From Bin87 sp965220265 (lineage in GTDB: Bacteria; Chloroflexota; Dehalococcoidia; Lucifugimonadales; UBA3495), in NCBI GenBank assembly GCA_965220265.1, contig CBDCPM010000004.1, positions 620,001-684,000 on the forward strand: a stretch of 64,000 nucleotides of DNA, read 5' to 3'. The notes under the pieces were generated by a model. That model saw only the letters and a list, made by a program, of their open reading frames with translations. It searched no databases and was not told the DNA's origin. Below are positions 26,436 to 35,919 of this stretch, one piece after another. Both the position numbers and the translations under genes were made by a program. Within the stretch, counting starts at the first letter, position 1. Each line of letters begins with the position of its first letter.

Positions 26436-27323
26436 TCAGTCAGCCGCCGCTGCGCCTTCCGTAACGGCGTATCCGGCATCCCGCTCCAGCATCTGGGACA
26501 GGCCCATGAGCTCAAAGGCCTCAGTGAGAGGGGTCATTTCGCCTACCAGATGCTCGGTAGTCCCAGTGGCCTTGAGTTCCGCCATGACCCGAGCCACGGT
26601 GTGGGCCACGGACATGAAGGCGCTGCCGGGGAAGATAACCATCTTGAACCCCAGGTTTTCCAGTTCAGCAACGTTGAGCAGGGGGGACTTACCGGTTTCC
26701 ACGAAGTTATACAGGAGCGGGACCGAAGTGCAGGCGACCACTTCGGCTGCTTCCTCCGCAGAACGAATCGCCTCTACGAACAGCGCATCGGCGCCGGCTT
26801 CGGTGAAAGCGTCGCAGCGGCGCATGGTGTCGTCCCAACCGGTCACGGCCAGCGCGTCGGTACGAACGATGATGGTGAAACCGTCATCGGTGCGGGCGTC
26901 CACGGCGGCGCGAATTTTCTGCACCATCTCGTCGATGGACACCACCCGCTTATCTTCCAGGTGGCCGCAGCGCTTGGGGAACTGCTGGTCCTCGATGTGG
27001 ACCGCCGCAACACCCGTGCGCTCGTACTCGCGAATAGTGCGGCGCACGTTCATGGTGCCGCCGTATCCGGTATCGGCATCGGCGATGACGGGCACGGTGA
27101 CGGTGGAAGCGATGGCCGCCGCGTTGGCGAGCATCTCGGTGGCCGTGGCCAGCGCCAGATCGGGATAGCCAATGCGGGCCACCGAGGTTCCCGCTCCGGT
27201 CATGTACACGGCCGGAAAACCTGTTCGCTCGATAATGGTGGCGGTGAGGCAGTCGTAGGCGCCGGGGGCCGTGATGATCCCGGGCTCGGCGAGCAATTGG
27301 CGGAAACGGGTGGTGGCTTTCAT
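26436..27323 (-). CDS. Isocitrate lyase/PEP mutase family enzyme
   Basis: A TIM-barrel enzyme of 295 residues. Features: APGAYDCLTATIIERTGFPAVYMTG, the metal-binding VIADADTGYGG, IEDQQFPKRCGH (the KKCGH-type catalytic loop with Cys) and VRTDALAVTG. The family includes 2-methylisocitrate lyase, oxaloacetate decarboxylase and carboxyphosphonoenolpyruvate mutase; the Cys loop favours a C-C lyase. AGGA lies 8 bp before the ATG. It closes a five-gene minus-strand run after fabG (28 bp gap), although its link to lipid synthesis is not obvious. Confidence 0.87.
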   Translation of the reverse strand: MKATTRFRQLLAEPGIITAPGAYDCLTATIIERTGFPAVYMTGAGTSVARIGYPDLALATATEMLANAAAIASTVTVPVIADADTGYGGTMNVRRTIREYERTGVAAVHIEDQQFPKRCGHLEDKRVVSIDEMVQKIRAAVDARTDDGFTIIVRTDALAVTGWDDTMRRCDAFTEAGADALFVEAIRSAEEAAEVVACTSVPLLYNFVETGKSPLLNVAELENLGFKMVIFPGSAFMSVAHTVARVMAELKATGTTEHLVGEMTPLTEAFELMGLSQMLERDAGYAVTEGAAAAD

Positions 27324-27351
27324 TACGCTGTCCTCGCTTCGATGGGCTTGT

Positions 27352-28116
27352 TCACGCGGTCAGTCCTCCGTCGATGATCAGCGTCTGACCGTTGACGTAA
27401 CTCGCGCCGGTGCTGACGAGATAGAGAACGGCGGAGGCCACGTCATCGGCGGCTCCAAAACGCCCGGCCGGGATACGGGAGAGCACCTGGCTGCGCTGGT
27501 CGGCGGTCATGCCGGCGGTCATGCCACCCTCTTCTCCGACTTCAATGAAACCCGGGACGACCGCGTTCACCGTGATGCTGCGGCTGGCGACTTCGCGCGC
27601 CATGGCTTTGGTCAAACCGATCTGTCCGGCTTTGGAGGCCGCATAGTTGGCCTGTCCCGGGTTTCCGGAGAGCCCCACGACGGAGGAGATGTTTACGATG
27701 CGTCCATACCGCTGCCGGAGCATCAACGGTATGGCGAAACGCGTGGGCAGAAAGGTCCCGCGCAGGTTGACGGCCATCACGTCGTCCCAATCGGCGACGG
27801 TCATGCGCATCATGAGCCTGTCCCGGTTGACGCCGGCGTTGTTGACAAGGATGTCGAGGCGACCCAAACGATCAGCGGTGGTTTTCACCACGGCCTCCGC
27901 AGCGTTTTCGTCGGAAATGTCGCCTGGGACGCGAAGGGCCTCACCCCCGGCGGCACGGATTTCGTCGATCACAACATCGGCGGCGGCGGCGTTGCTCCGG
28001 TAGTTGATGGCTACGGACGCCCCCGCGGCGGCAAGCCTGGCTGCAATCACGGCGCCGATGCCCCGGGACGAACCGGTTACCAGGGCGACCTGACCGCTCA
28101 AATCAATCGTGTACAT
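27352..28116 (-). CDS. fabG: 3-oxoacyl-ACP reductase (SDR)
   Basis: Classical short-chain dehydrogenase of 254 residues. It has TGSSRGIG at about 14-21, NNAGVNRDRLMMRM, the catalytic Ser in NISSVVGLSGNPGQ, and YAASKAG (YxxxK). NRDxLxxRM after NNAG is the pattern usual in FabG rather than other SDRs. It reduces 3-oxoacyl-ACP in fatty acid elongation. It is 18 bp downstream of plsX and follows two hot-dog dehydratases, which supports the fatty acid assignment. Confidence 0.88.
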   Translation of the reverse strand: MYTIDLSGQVALVTGSSRGIGAVIAARLAAAGASVAINYRSNAAAADVVIDEIRAAGGEALRVPGDISDENAAEAVVKTTADRLGRLDILVNNAGVNRDRLMMRMTVADWDDVMAVNLRGTFLPTRFAIPLMLRQRYGRIVNISSVVGLSGNPGQANYAASKAGQIGLTKAMAREVASRSITVNAVVPGFIEVGEEGGMTAGMTADQRSQVLSRIPAGRFGAADDVASAVLYLVSTGASYVNGQTLIIDGGLTA

Positions 28117-28134
28117 GGTTGAACACCCAATCCT

Positions 28135-29166
28135 TCACGTCTCGCGCACGACGGCACGATGCAATTCGGCCAGTTCTTGCCGGAATCCTTCCACCAACTC
28201 AAGCCGATGGCATAGCAAGCCGGTGTTGATCGCGCCGGCTACGCCGGTGCCGGTGGATGAACCGTGTCCTATCATGACCAGACCATCCACACCAAAAAGC
28301 GGCCCGCCCATGGTGCGCGGCAGGTTCATGGTGGTCCACAGGGCTTCTCCGATCTGTCGAACCTGCTCACTGGGGAGCACCGCGGACAAGCGTTGATGGA
28401 GATACGGGACCAGCGCGGAACCCAGACCTTCAGCGTATTTAATCAAGATGTTGCCGATGAACCCGTCGCAAACGATGACATCCGCCTTGCCAGTGAAAAA
28501 GTCCATGCCCTCGACGTTGCCGACGAAGTTCAAATGGCTCTCCCTGAAAAGGGTGTGGCTCTCCTGGACCTGGCGATTGCCCTTGGCGGACTCCTCACCC
28601 ACACTAAGCAGTGCCACGCGAGGGTTCTCGATGCCAAGTCGGCGACGGGAAAAGGCGACCCCCAACGCGGCGAAGCTCAGCAACAACGACGGGCGGCAAT
28701 CCACATTGCTGCCCAGGTCTACCACGGTGGTGTTTGGCGCCACGCCAAGGAAGTTGCCGCCGATACAGGGCCGTTCCAGGCCTTCCAGCAGACCCAGAGC
28801 CATCACGGCTGTCGCCATCGTGGCGCCGGTGGAGCCCATGGACACCACCATGTCGGCGTCGCCCCTTTGCACGAGACCCATGGCAGTGGCGATGGACGAA
28901 CTAGGTTTCCGGCGCAGGGCGGCTACGGGGTGTTCGTCATCCTCGACTTTCCCTTCCGAGGAGGCTACTGAAACGGAGCGGACGGTGACGTCGTGACGGG
29001 ACAATTCAGCTTGCACAGCATCCGGATCGCCCACCAGGATGACGGTCAATTCGGGATGAGCGTCAAGCGCCGCCAGAGCGCCGGGAACCGTCTCCGGCGG
29101 GCCAAAATCTCCGCCCATCGCATCCACTGCCACACGTACACGCGGCATATCTCCGTTAGTGCTCAT
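28135..29166 (-). CDS. plsX: Phosphate acyltransferase PlsX
   Basis: Makes acyl-phosphate from acyl-ACP for phospholipid synthesis (the PlsX/PlsY route). The 343 residues include the N-terminal VAVDAMGGDFGP, central MVSMGSTGATMATAVMALG, and NVEGMDFFTGKADVIVCDGFIGNI, all diagnostic. It starts at an ATG overlapping the upstream dehydratase stop by 4 bp. There is no plsY, fabH or acpP in the window. Confidence 0.96.
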   Translation of the reverse strand: MSTNGDMPRVRVAVDAMGGDFGPPETVPGALAALDAHPELTVILVGDPDAVQAELSRHDVTVRSVSVASSEGKVEDDEHPVAALRRKPSSSIATAMGLVQRGDADMVVSMGSTGATMATAVMALGLLEGLERPCIGGNFLGVAPNTTVVDLGSNVDCRPSLLLSFAALGVAFSRRRLGIENPRVALLSVGEESAKGNRQVQESHTLFRESHLNFVGNVEGMDFFTGKADVIVCDGFIGNILIKYAEGLGSALVPYLHQRLSAVLPSEQVRQIGEALWTTMNLPRTMGGPLFGVDGLVMIGHGSSTGTGVAGAINTGLLCHRLELVEGFRQELAELHRAVVRET

Positions 29167-29627
29167 TTCACAGTTTCCCTCATATTCGCCGAGCCTACCA
29201 CTACGGTCGCCGACCCGGTTATAATCCTGTTTCCATTATCAACGTTGAGCAGTTCGACATTGCAAGTTAGGCGGTTGCCATTAGCGATCGATTCGCTTTT
29301 GTTCACCGACCCAACAGCCTCCAGAAGATCTCCAGGATATGCCGCGCCACGAAACCTGACGCGAAAGCTGCCCGATTGCAACCAGCAGGCTCCGTACGCG
29401 CCCGCCATCATCTCGGAGATCATGGCCAAAGTCAGCATGCCGTGCGCGATCACGCCGCCGAACCGGCTGGATGCCGCGAACTTATCATCATAGTGGATGC
29501 GGTTGTGGTCGCCGGAAGCCGACCGGTAAGAGTCGATGTTTTCTCGGCGGATGGAACGTCGCACCGGAGGGATCACATGGCCCACAGCCCACGAAGATGA
29601 TGCGTGAGTTGAAGCGTCAGCTGGCAT
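29163..29627 (-). CDS. MaoC-like (R)-hydroxyacyl dehydratase
   Basis: A 154-residue hot-dog protein with the hydratase-2 motif YRSASGDHNRIHYDD (catalytic Asp and His) and FGGVIAHGMLTLAM. It probably dehydrates 3-hydroxyacyl-ACP/CoA together with the smaller hot-dog protein encoded just upstream, a HadAB-like pair. It overlaps plsX by 4 bp. Confidence 0.86.
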   Translation of the reverse strand: MPADASTHASSSWAVGHVIPPVRRSIRRENIDSYRSASGDHNRIHYDDKFAASSRFGGVIAHGMLTLAMISEMMAGAYGACWLQSGSFRVRFRGAAYPGDLLEAVGSVNKSESIANGNRLTCNVELLNVDNGNRIITGSATVVVGSANMRETVK

Positions 29628-29640
29628 ATATTAACGATCT

Positions 29641-30030
29641 TTATTCGGTGCATTGGTCCGCGGGAAGCAGTACGGTAGTACGACCCTTCATCAGATCCGA
29701 CCCGGTGGCTTCGTCGGCGACCGTATAGCTCACGGTAAGGAAACGCATACCGCCGCGCTCGCGAACCGGTTCAACTTTGGCGACGGCGGAAACCGTCGAA
29801 CCCACCCGCAACGCATCTACGGTTTCCATATCCTGCAGGCTGTGGATTGCACCGTCGGGTAATGATAAACGTTCCAACAATAGAGCGACGACGCGAGCAG
29901 CGAGCATAATGGGCGGAGCACATTGCGAGTCTATGTACAGCGGCAAATTATCGCCGACGGCGGAAATGTATTCGTGAACTGCGTCGGAGGTAATGTCCCA
30001 GGAGCCCAAGCTGATCGCGTTATCTTGCAA
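29641..30030 (-). CDS. FAS1-type/HadA-like hot-dog protein
   Basis: A 129-residue protein with the layout of the non-catalytic MaoC-like subunit: an N-terminal Y-x-A/S-A-V-GD segment (EYISAVGDNLPLYID), a PP-MLAARV loop, and the SLQDMETVDALRVGSTVSAVAKVE strand. It lacks the Asp-His pair, as expected for the HadA-like partner that binds acyl chains. It is the first gene of the plsX-fabG run and ends 13 bp before the catalytic MaoC gene. Confidence 0.75.
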   Translation of the reverse strand: MQDNAISLGSWDITSDAVHEYISAVGDNLPLYIDSQCAPPIMLAARVVALLLERLSLPDGAIHSLQDMETVDALRVGSTVSAVAKVEPVRERGGMRFLTVSYTVADEATGSDLMKGRTTVLLPADQCTE

Positions 30031-30300
30031 TGCTCTTCCCCTGACCGATCAAACGGATGGCTCCGCCCCACGATAGAGACAATATACACGGGTAGGCCTA
30101 CCCCGACAACGCGCCACCGAACCGCTGTCGACGCATCAACTTGCGGGCATGGACAGGATGGTTGCCGGAGCGATTTGGCGCCGCTCTTTTGGTGTAATAT
30201 GTTTCGCGAGAGTTTCAGCATCCTCGTGCGGGCAGTTCTCCAGAGCGAAATTCCCGCCAGACCGGTGCATAACGCGGAAGGCGCCAAAAAGGATTACGCA

Positions 30301-31713
30301 GTGGCTGACCAGATTCTATCAACGTTGCTCACCATTCCCGGCTGTGACCAGGAGCAGGTTTCCCGGGTTTCGTTTACCGGCGGGGTTGACCCAATCCTAC
30401 CGACTCCTTTTAGGATCGGAGAAACGGCCGCCGCGAGCCTGGCGGCGGTTGGACTGGCCATTTCCGACTTGTGGGAGATGCGAACCGGACGGCGTCAGGA
30501 CATCGCGGTGGACGCCAGACAGGCCACGGCGTCGTTGCGCAGCAGCAGGTACATGACCCTCAACGGTGCGCCGGCCGCCGGAGAGCGGCCTTCCGTAATG
30601 GGTGTGTATCCCGCCAAAAACGGAAGGTGGAGTTACCTGCACTGCAACTTTCCGAACCATCGCGAAGCGGCGTTGGGAGTTTTGGGCGTGCCCGAAGACC
30701 GGGAAGCGGTGCGACGGGCGGTGGCGAATTGGGATGCCCTGGAATTGGAAGAGGCGATTATCGCCGCGAGAGGGGCCGGCGGGATGGTCCGGTTCATGGA
30801 CGAATGGGCCAAGCATCCGCAGTCGGCCGCCGTGGCATCCCTTCCATTGCTAGAGATTGACAAGATTGGTGACAGCCCGCCAGAGCCGTTGCCCGACGGG
30901 TCCCGACCGCTTTCAGGGATACGGGTTCTGGATTTGACCCGGGTGTTGGCAGGACCCACCTGCGCACGCACGCTGACGGAGCATGGCGCGGACGTCATGA
31001 AAGTGACCGCCAGGCATCTTCCCAGCAACGAAGCCCAGGAGTTCGACACCGGACATGGCAAATTGTCCACCCATCTGGACCTCCGGAACACGGAGGACGT
31101 CGCCACGCTGCGCCAATTGGTCAGCGAAGCCGACGTTTTCTCACAAGGTTACCGCCCGGGCACGCTGGCGCAGCGCGGCCTTTCCCCCGAAGACCTCGCG
31201 CGGCTCCGACCGGGGATCGTTTACATCTCCCTCTCCGCCTTCGGGCGCGTGGGACCTTGGTCCGACCGCCGCGGTTTCGACACGGTCGTGCAGACGGTCA
31301 GCGGTATCACTAATCGCCAAGGACAACTGTTCCCCGGAGCTGAGCCGGGACCACAGTTCTATCCCGTGTCCGCAATCGACTACCTGACCGGGTATCTGAT
31401 GGCCTACGGTGCACTAACCGCCCTGTCGCGGCGCGCCCGGGAAGGCGGGAGTTGGCTGGTCAGGATTTCGCTGGCGCAAACCGGCAAATGGCTGGTCGAC
31501 CGGGGACAGGTCCCGGAGTCCGAACTGCGCGATGTCGCGTCGGACTTCGGGGCGGAAGAGATCAGCCGGTGGAGTACGACCAGCCAAGTTACCGCGGGGG
31601 AACTGACGCACCTTGCGCCGACCGTGCAGCTATCGGAAACGCAACCTTACTGGGCAAGGCCCACGGTGCCGTTGGGATATCATGACCCGGTGTGGCCGGA
31701 GCGGGTTGCATGA
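30301..31713 (+). CDS. CaiB/BaiF family III CoA transferase
   Basis: A 470-residue protein. The C-terminal 250 residues carry the family core: GIRVLDLTRVLAGPTCARTLTEHGADVMKV, then STHLDLRN and the SAFGRVGPWSDRRGFDTVVQ loop. The N-terminal 220 residues resemble part of a second family III unit, so it is a fused or duplicated form. It transfers CoA between carboxylic acids. Start: GTG at 30301, with AAAAAGGA 8 bp upstream. The open frame extends back to 29923, but no good site is found there. It is divergent from the fatty acid genes. Confidence 0.85.
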   Translation: MADQILSTLLTIPGCDQEQVSRVSFTGGVDPILPTPFRIGETAAASLAAVGLAISDLWEMRTGRRQDIAVDARQATASLRSSRYMTLNGAPAAGERPSVMGVYPAKNGRWSYLHCNFPNHREAALGVLGVPEDREAVRRAVANWDALELEEAIIAARGAGGMVRFMDEWAKHPQSAAVASLPLLEIDKIGDSPPEPLPDGSRPLSGIRVLDLTRVLAGPTCARTLTEHGADVMKVTARHLPSNEAQEFDTGHGKLSTHLDLRNTEDVATLRQLVSEADVFSQGYRPGTLAQRGLSPEDLARLRPGIVYISLSAFGRVGPWSDRRGFDTVVQTVSGITNRQGQLFPGAEPGPQFYPVSAIDYLTGYLMAYGALTALSRRAREGGSWLVRISLAQTGKWLVDRGQVPESELRDVASDFGAEEISRWSTTSQVTAGELTHLAPTVQLSETQPYWARPTVPLGYHDPVWPERVA

Positions 31714-31777
31714 TCCTTTAGCAGCTCTGGGTCCTGCCGGTCGCTATGCGCTACGGCGCAGGATAGGTTCCAAGCTG

Positions 31778-32263
31778 TTAGCGGGAACGCTCCCAGTTCC
31801 CCACCGCGGCGCTGGACGGTTCCGCGGATATCGCGTCCGCATATGCGCTGTTCAGGGTGACCCGCCGATCCCTCGTAGTAAGTAAGGTGGCGTCTACGGT
31901 CGCCGCATTGCGCCGAAGGGCTGCCGAAATGGAGCGCCGCGCCCCGATCAGGCCATACCGGTCCAGTTCCAGTTGGCTGTAGATATCATCGATGTGCATT
32001 TGGTGGTCCGGGGCGCGCACCAGTGCATCCAACAACCGCTGAGCATCGGCGGAAACATTATTACGGGTATCCCTGGCAGTTGCGGTAGTCCAGGAGTGTT
32101 CCCGCGATCCGGTAGCCACACCCGCCACACCCGCTCCGTTGGTGGGCACCGGCGTTTCCAATGCGACCTGAGCGTGGGCTCGTTCGTGTTGCTTTGCCAA
32201 GGAACGGATCACTGTGATCACCTCCTGGCTGTCGCCGGAGATGTTGAGTGTGACGGTGGCCAT
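31778..32263 (-). CDS. Small protein with a winged-helix-like C-terminus
   Basis: A 161-residue protein of unknown family. It has an N-terminal beta-helix segment (VTLNISGDSQEVITVIRSLA), a Thr/Ala-rich linker, and a C-terminal region (DAQRLLDALVRAPDHQMHIDDIYSQLEL...ARRSISAALRRN) whose helix spacing suggests a winged helix. It may be a DNA-binding regulator. It is a single gene with its own candidate promoter and about 115 nt of untranslated leader. Confidence 0.6.
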   Translation of the reverse strand: MATVTLNISGDSQEVITVIRSLAKQHERAHAQVALETPVPTNGAGVAGVATGSREHSWTTATARDTRNNVSADAQRLLDALVRAPDHQMHIDDIYSQLELDRYGLIGARRSISAALRRNAATVDATLLTTRDRRVTLNSAYADAISAEPSSAAVGNWERSR

Positions 32264-32388
32264 TGCTGTACATCCTCTGATTTGGTGCTTGGAGTAAAGT
32301 CTCCGTAGGTTTTGTATGCACGTGCAGTCGTAATCGCAGTAAAACCACGGGAACCACGCATGCGACCGGAGTGCACGTTTGGCTGCAC

Positions 32389-32419
32389 ATTATAATCAGA
32401 TATTGTGCGTTTTGCTCAA
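32389..32419 (-). promoter_or_regulatory. Candidate promoter of the winged-helix-like gene
   Basis: On the minus strand, TTGAGC (32419-32414) and a perfect TATAAT (32394-32389) are separated by 19 bp, in a locally AT-rich stretch. The spacing is longer than ideal. Confidence 0.35.
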
Positions 32420-32461
32420 TATGTTTGCGAAACAAAAAAATCGGGTGCACGGAATTCGCAC

Positions 32462-32496
32462 AAAAATACCGGGGCGGTTGTGCAACCGCCCCGGTA
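32462..32496 (-). terminator. Terminator of the NHL-repeat gene
   Basis: A perfect 14-nt inverted repeat (32467-32480/32483-32496, TACCGGGGCGGTTG and its complement) is followed, on the minus strand, by TTTTT (32466-32462). It lies 20 bp after the stop of the minus-strand gene. Confidence 0.92.
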
Positions 32497-32516
32497 CTCC
32501 TTGCACAGGACGGGGT

Positions 32517-33437
32517 TTATCCTTTGCGGGTGTACTTGACCACGGTGCGTCCACTACTACCTTCGTAAGGTTCAACCACGTACAGATCTTTCTGACTGTC
32601 CACCCATACGCCATGGCAGCTGCGGTGGGTCAAATCGCCCCATTGGGCTAGGCGCTCTCCATTCGCGTCCAGGATGCTGAGCATCCCACCGTTATGTTCA
32701 GCAACGTACGCGACGTCATCGTCATCGATACAGATAACGGCAGGCCCGATCAGCTTGCTGGGCCAGTCGGTCACATGGGTGCCGTCCTGATTGAAGACCT
32801 GGACCCGATCATTTTCCCGGTCGGCGATCAGGAGATTGCCCTGGCGGTTGATCCATGCGCCGTGGGGCAGGTTGAACTGACCGGGGCCCGAGCCGGGCTC
32901 GCCCCAGGAGAAGATGTGCTCGCCAGTCGGTGTGAACTTATGCACGCGCGCGTTGGCGTAGCCGTCGGCGATGTAGATTTCGCCGGCGTCGTTCAGGGCG
33001 ATGCCGGCCGGCATATTAAATGGTTCAGCGCCGCGCACCACTTGGTGCCACGAGTTGGAGTCGAAGGCAGTGTTGTTGGCTCCGGTGTCGGAGCGGTGAC
33101 CGTACTGGCCGATAGTCATCACCAAATCACCGTCCTTGGTGAGTTTGAAAATCTGACCCATGTTGCGGTCGACCAGCCAAACGTAGCCCCACTGGTCAAT
33201 GATGATGGCGTGGGGAAACTCGAACATGCCGGCGCCCCAGGACTTGATGAACTTGCCCTCACGGTCTAATACCATGATGGGGTGTTCCGGATTGCGATTG
33301 AAACAGTAGATACGGTCCTCGTCGTCGCCGAAAACTGCGGCGGCCGGCATTGGGATACCTTCGGGCGTCTGGGCCCAGTTGCGATCGAATTCGTAGGTGT
33401 GCGCGCCGTTGCCGACGACATTGGTGGCAGTAGTCAT
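32517..33437 (-). CDS. NHL-repeat beta-propeller protein (peptidyl-alpha-hydroxyglycine lyase-like)
   Basis: A 306-residue, six-bladed NHL propeller. Repeated G-x-F/I-x-x-P-x-x-I/V-x-x-D-x-x-G units (for example FEFPHAIIIDQWGYVWLVDR and FNLPHGAWINRQGNLLIADREN) resemble the amidating lyase family. No signal peptide is visible. The start has GAGGAGG 5 bp before the ATG. It may be a lactonase- or lyase-type enzyme or a binding scaffold; the propeller alone does not decide. Confidence 0.82.
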   Translation of the reverse strand: MTTATNVVGNGAHTYEFDRNWAQTPEGIPMPAAAVFGDDEDRIYCFNRNPEHPIMVLDREGKFIKSWGAGMFEFPHAIIIDQWGYVWLVDRNMGQIFKLTKDGDLVMTIGQYGHRSDTGANNTAFDSNSWHQVVRGAEPFNMPAGIALNDAGEIYIADGYANARVHKFTPTGEHIFSWGEPGSGPGQFNLPHGAWINRQGNLLIADRENDRVQVFNQDGTHVTDWPSKLIGPAVICIDDDDVAYVAEHNGGMLSILDANGERLAQWGDLTHRSCHGVWVDSQKDLYVVEPYEGSSGRTVVKYTRKG

Positions 33438-33511
33438 GTAAGCCTCCTCATTGGCATTCCGTGTGGCGATACGGTTTATCCCAGCCTAGTTTTACCACAA
33501 TTTGGCGTGGG

Positions 33512-34070
33512 TTAGCGGCGAGCCACCGACTTGACAAGAAAGGTATCGGGCTTACCAAGCCCGTTGGCGTCGGGAAGCACGCCGGCGATTGCGAAACCCA
33601 TTTTTCGGTAACACTCGCAGGGATGGCTTTTCAAGTTCCTGATCCGCGACCGGTGCCGCAGGGGGTCGGGATAAAGGTTGACACCAGCGAGGGAGGTCAT
33701 ATTGTCCTCGTCGTCGGAGCCTAGCCAGATCGTGAACCCGCCGCCCCGCTGACCTGATCTTCCAGATCTGCCAGGAGAGCGCTTACGATCCCTTGACGCG
33801 GACGAGCGGGTCGGACGACCAGGACGTTGAGCTCCCAGACGTTTCCCTGGCAAATGGGCTCGGCGGCGGACCACCCGAGGACGGTATCGTCCCGACCCAC
33901 TGCGACCGCGACAAATCCTACCATCGGCGAGGCAATCCTGGACCATGGCTGCGGCGGATTCCAAATTGGGGCCAAGCGAGGAGCCAGTGTTTAGCGAAAC
34001 CCTAGACCAACCGGGAGGTCGCTTGATCGCTCGCCCTCTGGCCCAAGGATCCCAGGTCCATTATCCGCAT
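33512..34070 (-). pseudogene. Aminoglycoside 6'-N-acetyltransferase-like GNAT, degraded
   Basis: Pieces of one GNAT acetyltransferase occur in order in different frames. ATG at 34070 begins MRIMDLGSLGQ. An in-frame TAG interrupts the (V*GFAKHWLLAWP) helix, the frame then shifts near 33970 to RIASPMVGFVAV...GNVWELNVLVVRP...ADLEDQV, and it shifts again near 33740, in a G-rich run, to GGFTIWLGSDDEDNMTSLAGVNLY...YRKMGFAIAGVLPDANGLGKPD. The total of about 186 codons is right for AAC(6')-type enzymes. At least three lesions make it non-functional unless several are assembly errors. Confidence 0.8.
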
Positions 34071-34115
34071 TGCGCGGACCGCAAGACGTCGGTATTGAAG
34101 GCTGCCGCAGGATGA

Positions 34116-35018
34116 TCAGAAAGTAGGGATGCCCGGGGTCTGAACTCGAATACTGTAAAGCGACTGACCCGAGGTGAGGAACAATGTACGCATATCATCG
34201 CCGCCGAAACAGATGTTCCTGGTGACTTCTGGGGTTTCAAGTACTCCCAGGCGCTCTCCCCTGGAAGACACGATCCATACGCCTCCGGAACCGGTGCACC
34301 AAACCCGACCAGCGGTGTCGACTTTCATGCCATCGGGGACGCCCGGAGCATCAGAGCCCATTTCTACGAGAATCCGATTGCCGCTCAACGTCCCATCGGC
34401 AGCCACGTCGAACGCGCGGATACGACGATTCGGGCAGAATTCGCCCCGCTCTTCACGGTCGAAGTCCGCCGGCTCGGCCCGGCTGATGGCGACGTACAAG
34501 ACCGATTCTTCAGGAGACAGAGCGAGGCCGTTGGCGTACTCGCATTCATCAGTAGCCAAGTGCACATTCCCGGCAAGATCGATGCGATAAACTCCGGCGA
34601 AGGGAATCTCGCGAAGTTCTTCGGGAAAGCGGAGGTGCGGGTCGGTGAAAAAGATCGTCCCGTCAGTGCGGCAGATGACGTCGTTGGGTTTGTTGAAGCG
34701 CTTGCCGTCCCAACGATCCGCTATGGTAGTCACATTGCCGTTGGCTTCCATACGAGTCACGCAACGGTGATCAGCGCCTTCACACATCAACAGGTTTCCC
34801 TGGCGGTCCAGGGTGCAGCCGTTGCCCTCCCCGGTGTTCCCGCGGGTCACGGTGGTTTCGCGAGTCTGGGGGTCCCACTTGAGCAGCTGTTCGCGCTCCA
34901 GATCCACGAAGGTCAGATACCCACTGGGATGCCACAGTGGGCCCTCTGTGCGGGCCAGTGTTCCGTCAAGCAACGTCAGTTCGGATTCGGCAAGCAGTCC
35001 GGATAGATCCTCAGCCAT
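34116..35018 (-). CDS. SMP-30/gluconolactonase family protein
   Basis: A six-bladed SGL propeller of 300 residues that hydrolyses sugar or other lactones with one divalent metal. Ligand motifs are all present: TEGPLWHP (Glu), RFNKPNDV (Asn) and APGVPDGMKVD (Asp). It is cytosolic, with no signal peptide. GGAGG lies 6 bp before the ATG. It is probably a single gene for sugar-acid catabolism. Confidence 0.88.
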   Translation of the reverse strand: MAEDLSGLLAESELTLLDGTLARTEGPLWHPSGYLTFVDLEREQLLKWDPQTRETTVTRGNTGEGNGCTLDRQGNLLMCEGADHRCVTRMEANGNVTTIADRWDGKRFNKPNDVICRTDGTIFFTDPHLRFPEELREIPFAGVYRIDLAGNVHLATDECEYANGLALSPEESVLYVAISRAEPADFDREERGEFCPNRRIRAFDVAADGTLSGNRILVEMGSDAPGVPDGMKVDTAGRVWCTGSGGVWIVSSRGERLGVLETPEVTRNICFGGDDMRTLFLTSGQSLYSIRVQTPGIPTF

Positions 35019-35161
35019 TGTAAGCCTCCAGTCGTACGTGTGAACCGGGGCCGATTATAGCAACGGGACAGGCGCCGCGTATCCTTGGCGAGTATGGAGA
35101 TCCTTTCCCAAGGCAACGCACACCTCGGCCCTCCACGCGTACCCGCTTGCGTTCAAACTGT

Positions 35162-35300
35162 CATTGCGAGTGCCCTTTCCATTGTCATTGCGAGTGCCCT
35201 TTCCATTGTCATTGCGAGCGAAGCGCGGCAATCTCGTTGGCGAAGGAGGCGCCGCCCTGCCGTCGGGATCGCCGCGTCGTTTCGCTCCCCGCAGTGACAA
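35162..35300. repeat. 24-bp tandem units plus palindromic dispersed repeat, copy A
   Basis: Two exact 24-bp units (35162-35185, 35186-35209; CATTGCGAGTGCCCTTTCCA...) run into an imperfect inverted-repeat element (35206-35300). Its left end is TTGTCATTGCGAGCGAAGCG and its right end, reversed, is TTGTCACTGCGGGGAGCGAA. The element ends are related to copy B at 35920-36127. Confidence 0.85.
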
Positions 35301-35919
35301 ACTGGTTGCCCGTCGGTGACACCACCCTTCTTGCCATATTACGAACGTATGCTCTATAATGGCTTCACAGGCGACAAATCGGTTCCATCGACCGGGTTCC
35401 GAGCGTTCACGGCCAATCAGCACCAAGTCGCTGCCGGCCTCTGCAGGAGACTGTCTCCGACCACTTTAATCGGGGCAGTCCCCTCGGCCACCGCGCCCGC
35501 CACAGCGCGCCATGCTTCAGGCATGGAGAATGAGAGCAAAAACCACAGCGCACCACCTCCGGCCGTAGGGCTGATACCGCTCGGAACCTGGTCAAACACT
35601 CCAAATCATCGCCTGTACACTCTGAAAAACTCGGAGGAAGCCCATCGCAACACCAACCTGAATTCTCAGGCGACGGCAGTCTATCGCCTGTCTGCCGTCG
35701 CCGCGAAAATCCCAACCCACGCTCCCACCGGCACACCTTGTCAGGGGCGTCGGCTGTTCGTGCGTTGTCAGAAAGTCGCCGGATCCATGCTCAACCGGGC
35801 TGTCACGGCACCGCGCGACCCGTCGCCAGTCGTCGCGGCGCATGTTGTCATGCCTCGGCTTTTCCGAAGCCGAAGCGATGGCGCATCGGCTAACGCGTAC
35901 CCACTCGCGCTTACACTTC
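35301..35919. other. Unassigned region between two repeat copies
   Basis: A plus-strand frame stays open over 35316-35942 (208 codons), but it has no ribosome site, has unusual composition and runs into repeat B. Short minus-strand frames (35407-35736, 35592-35843) also show no family motif. This could be decayed coding sequence or non-coding DNA. I do not support a gene here. Confidence 0.4.
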
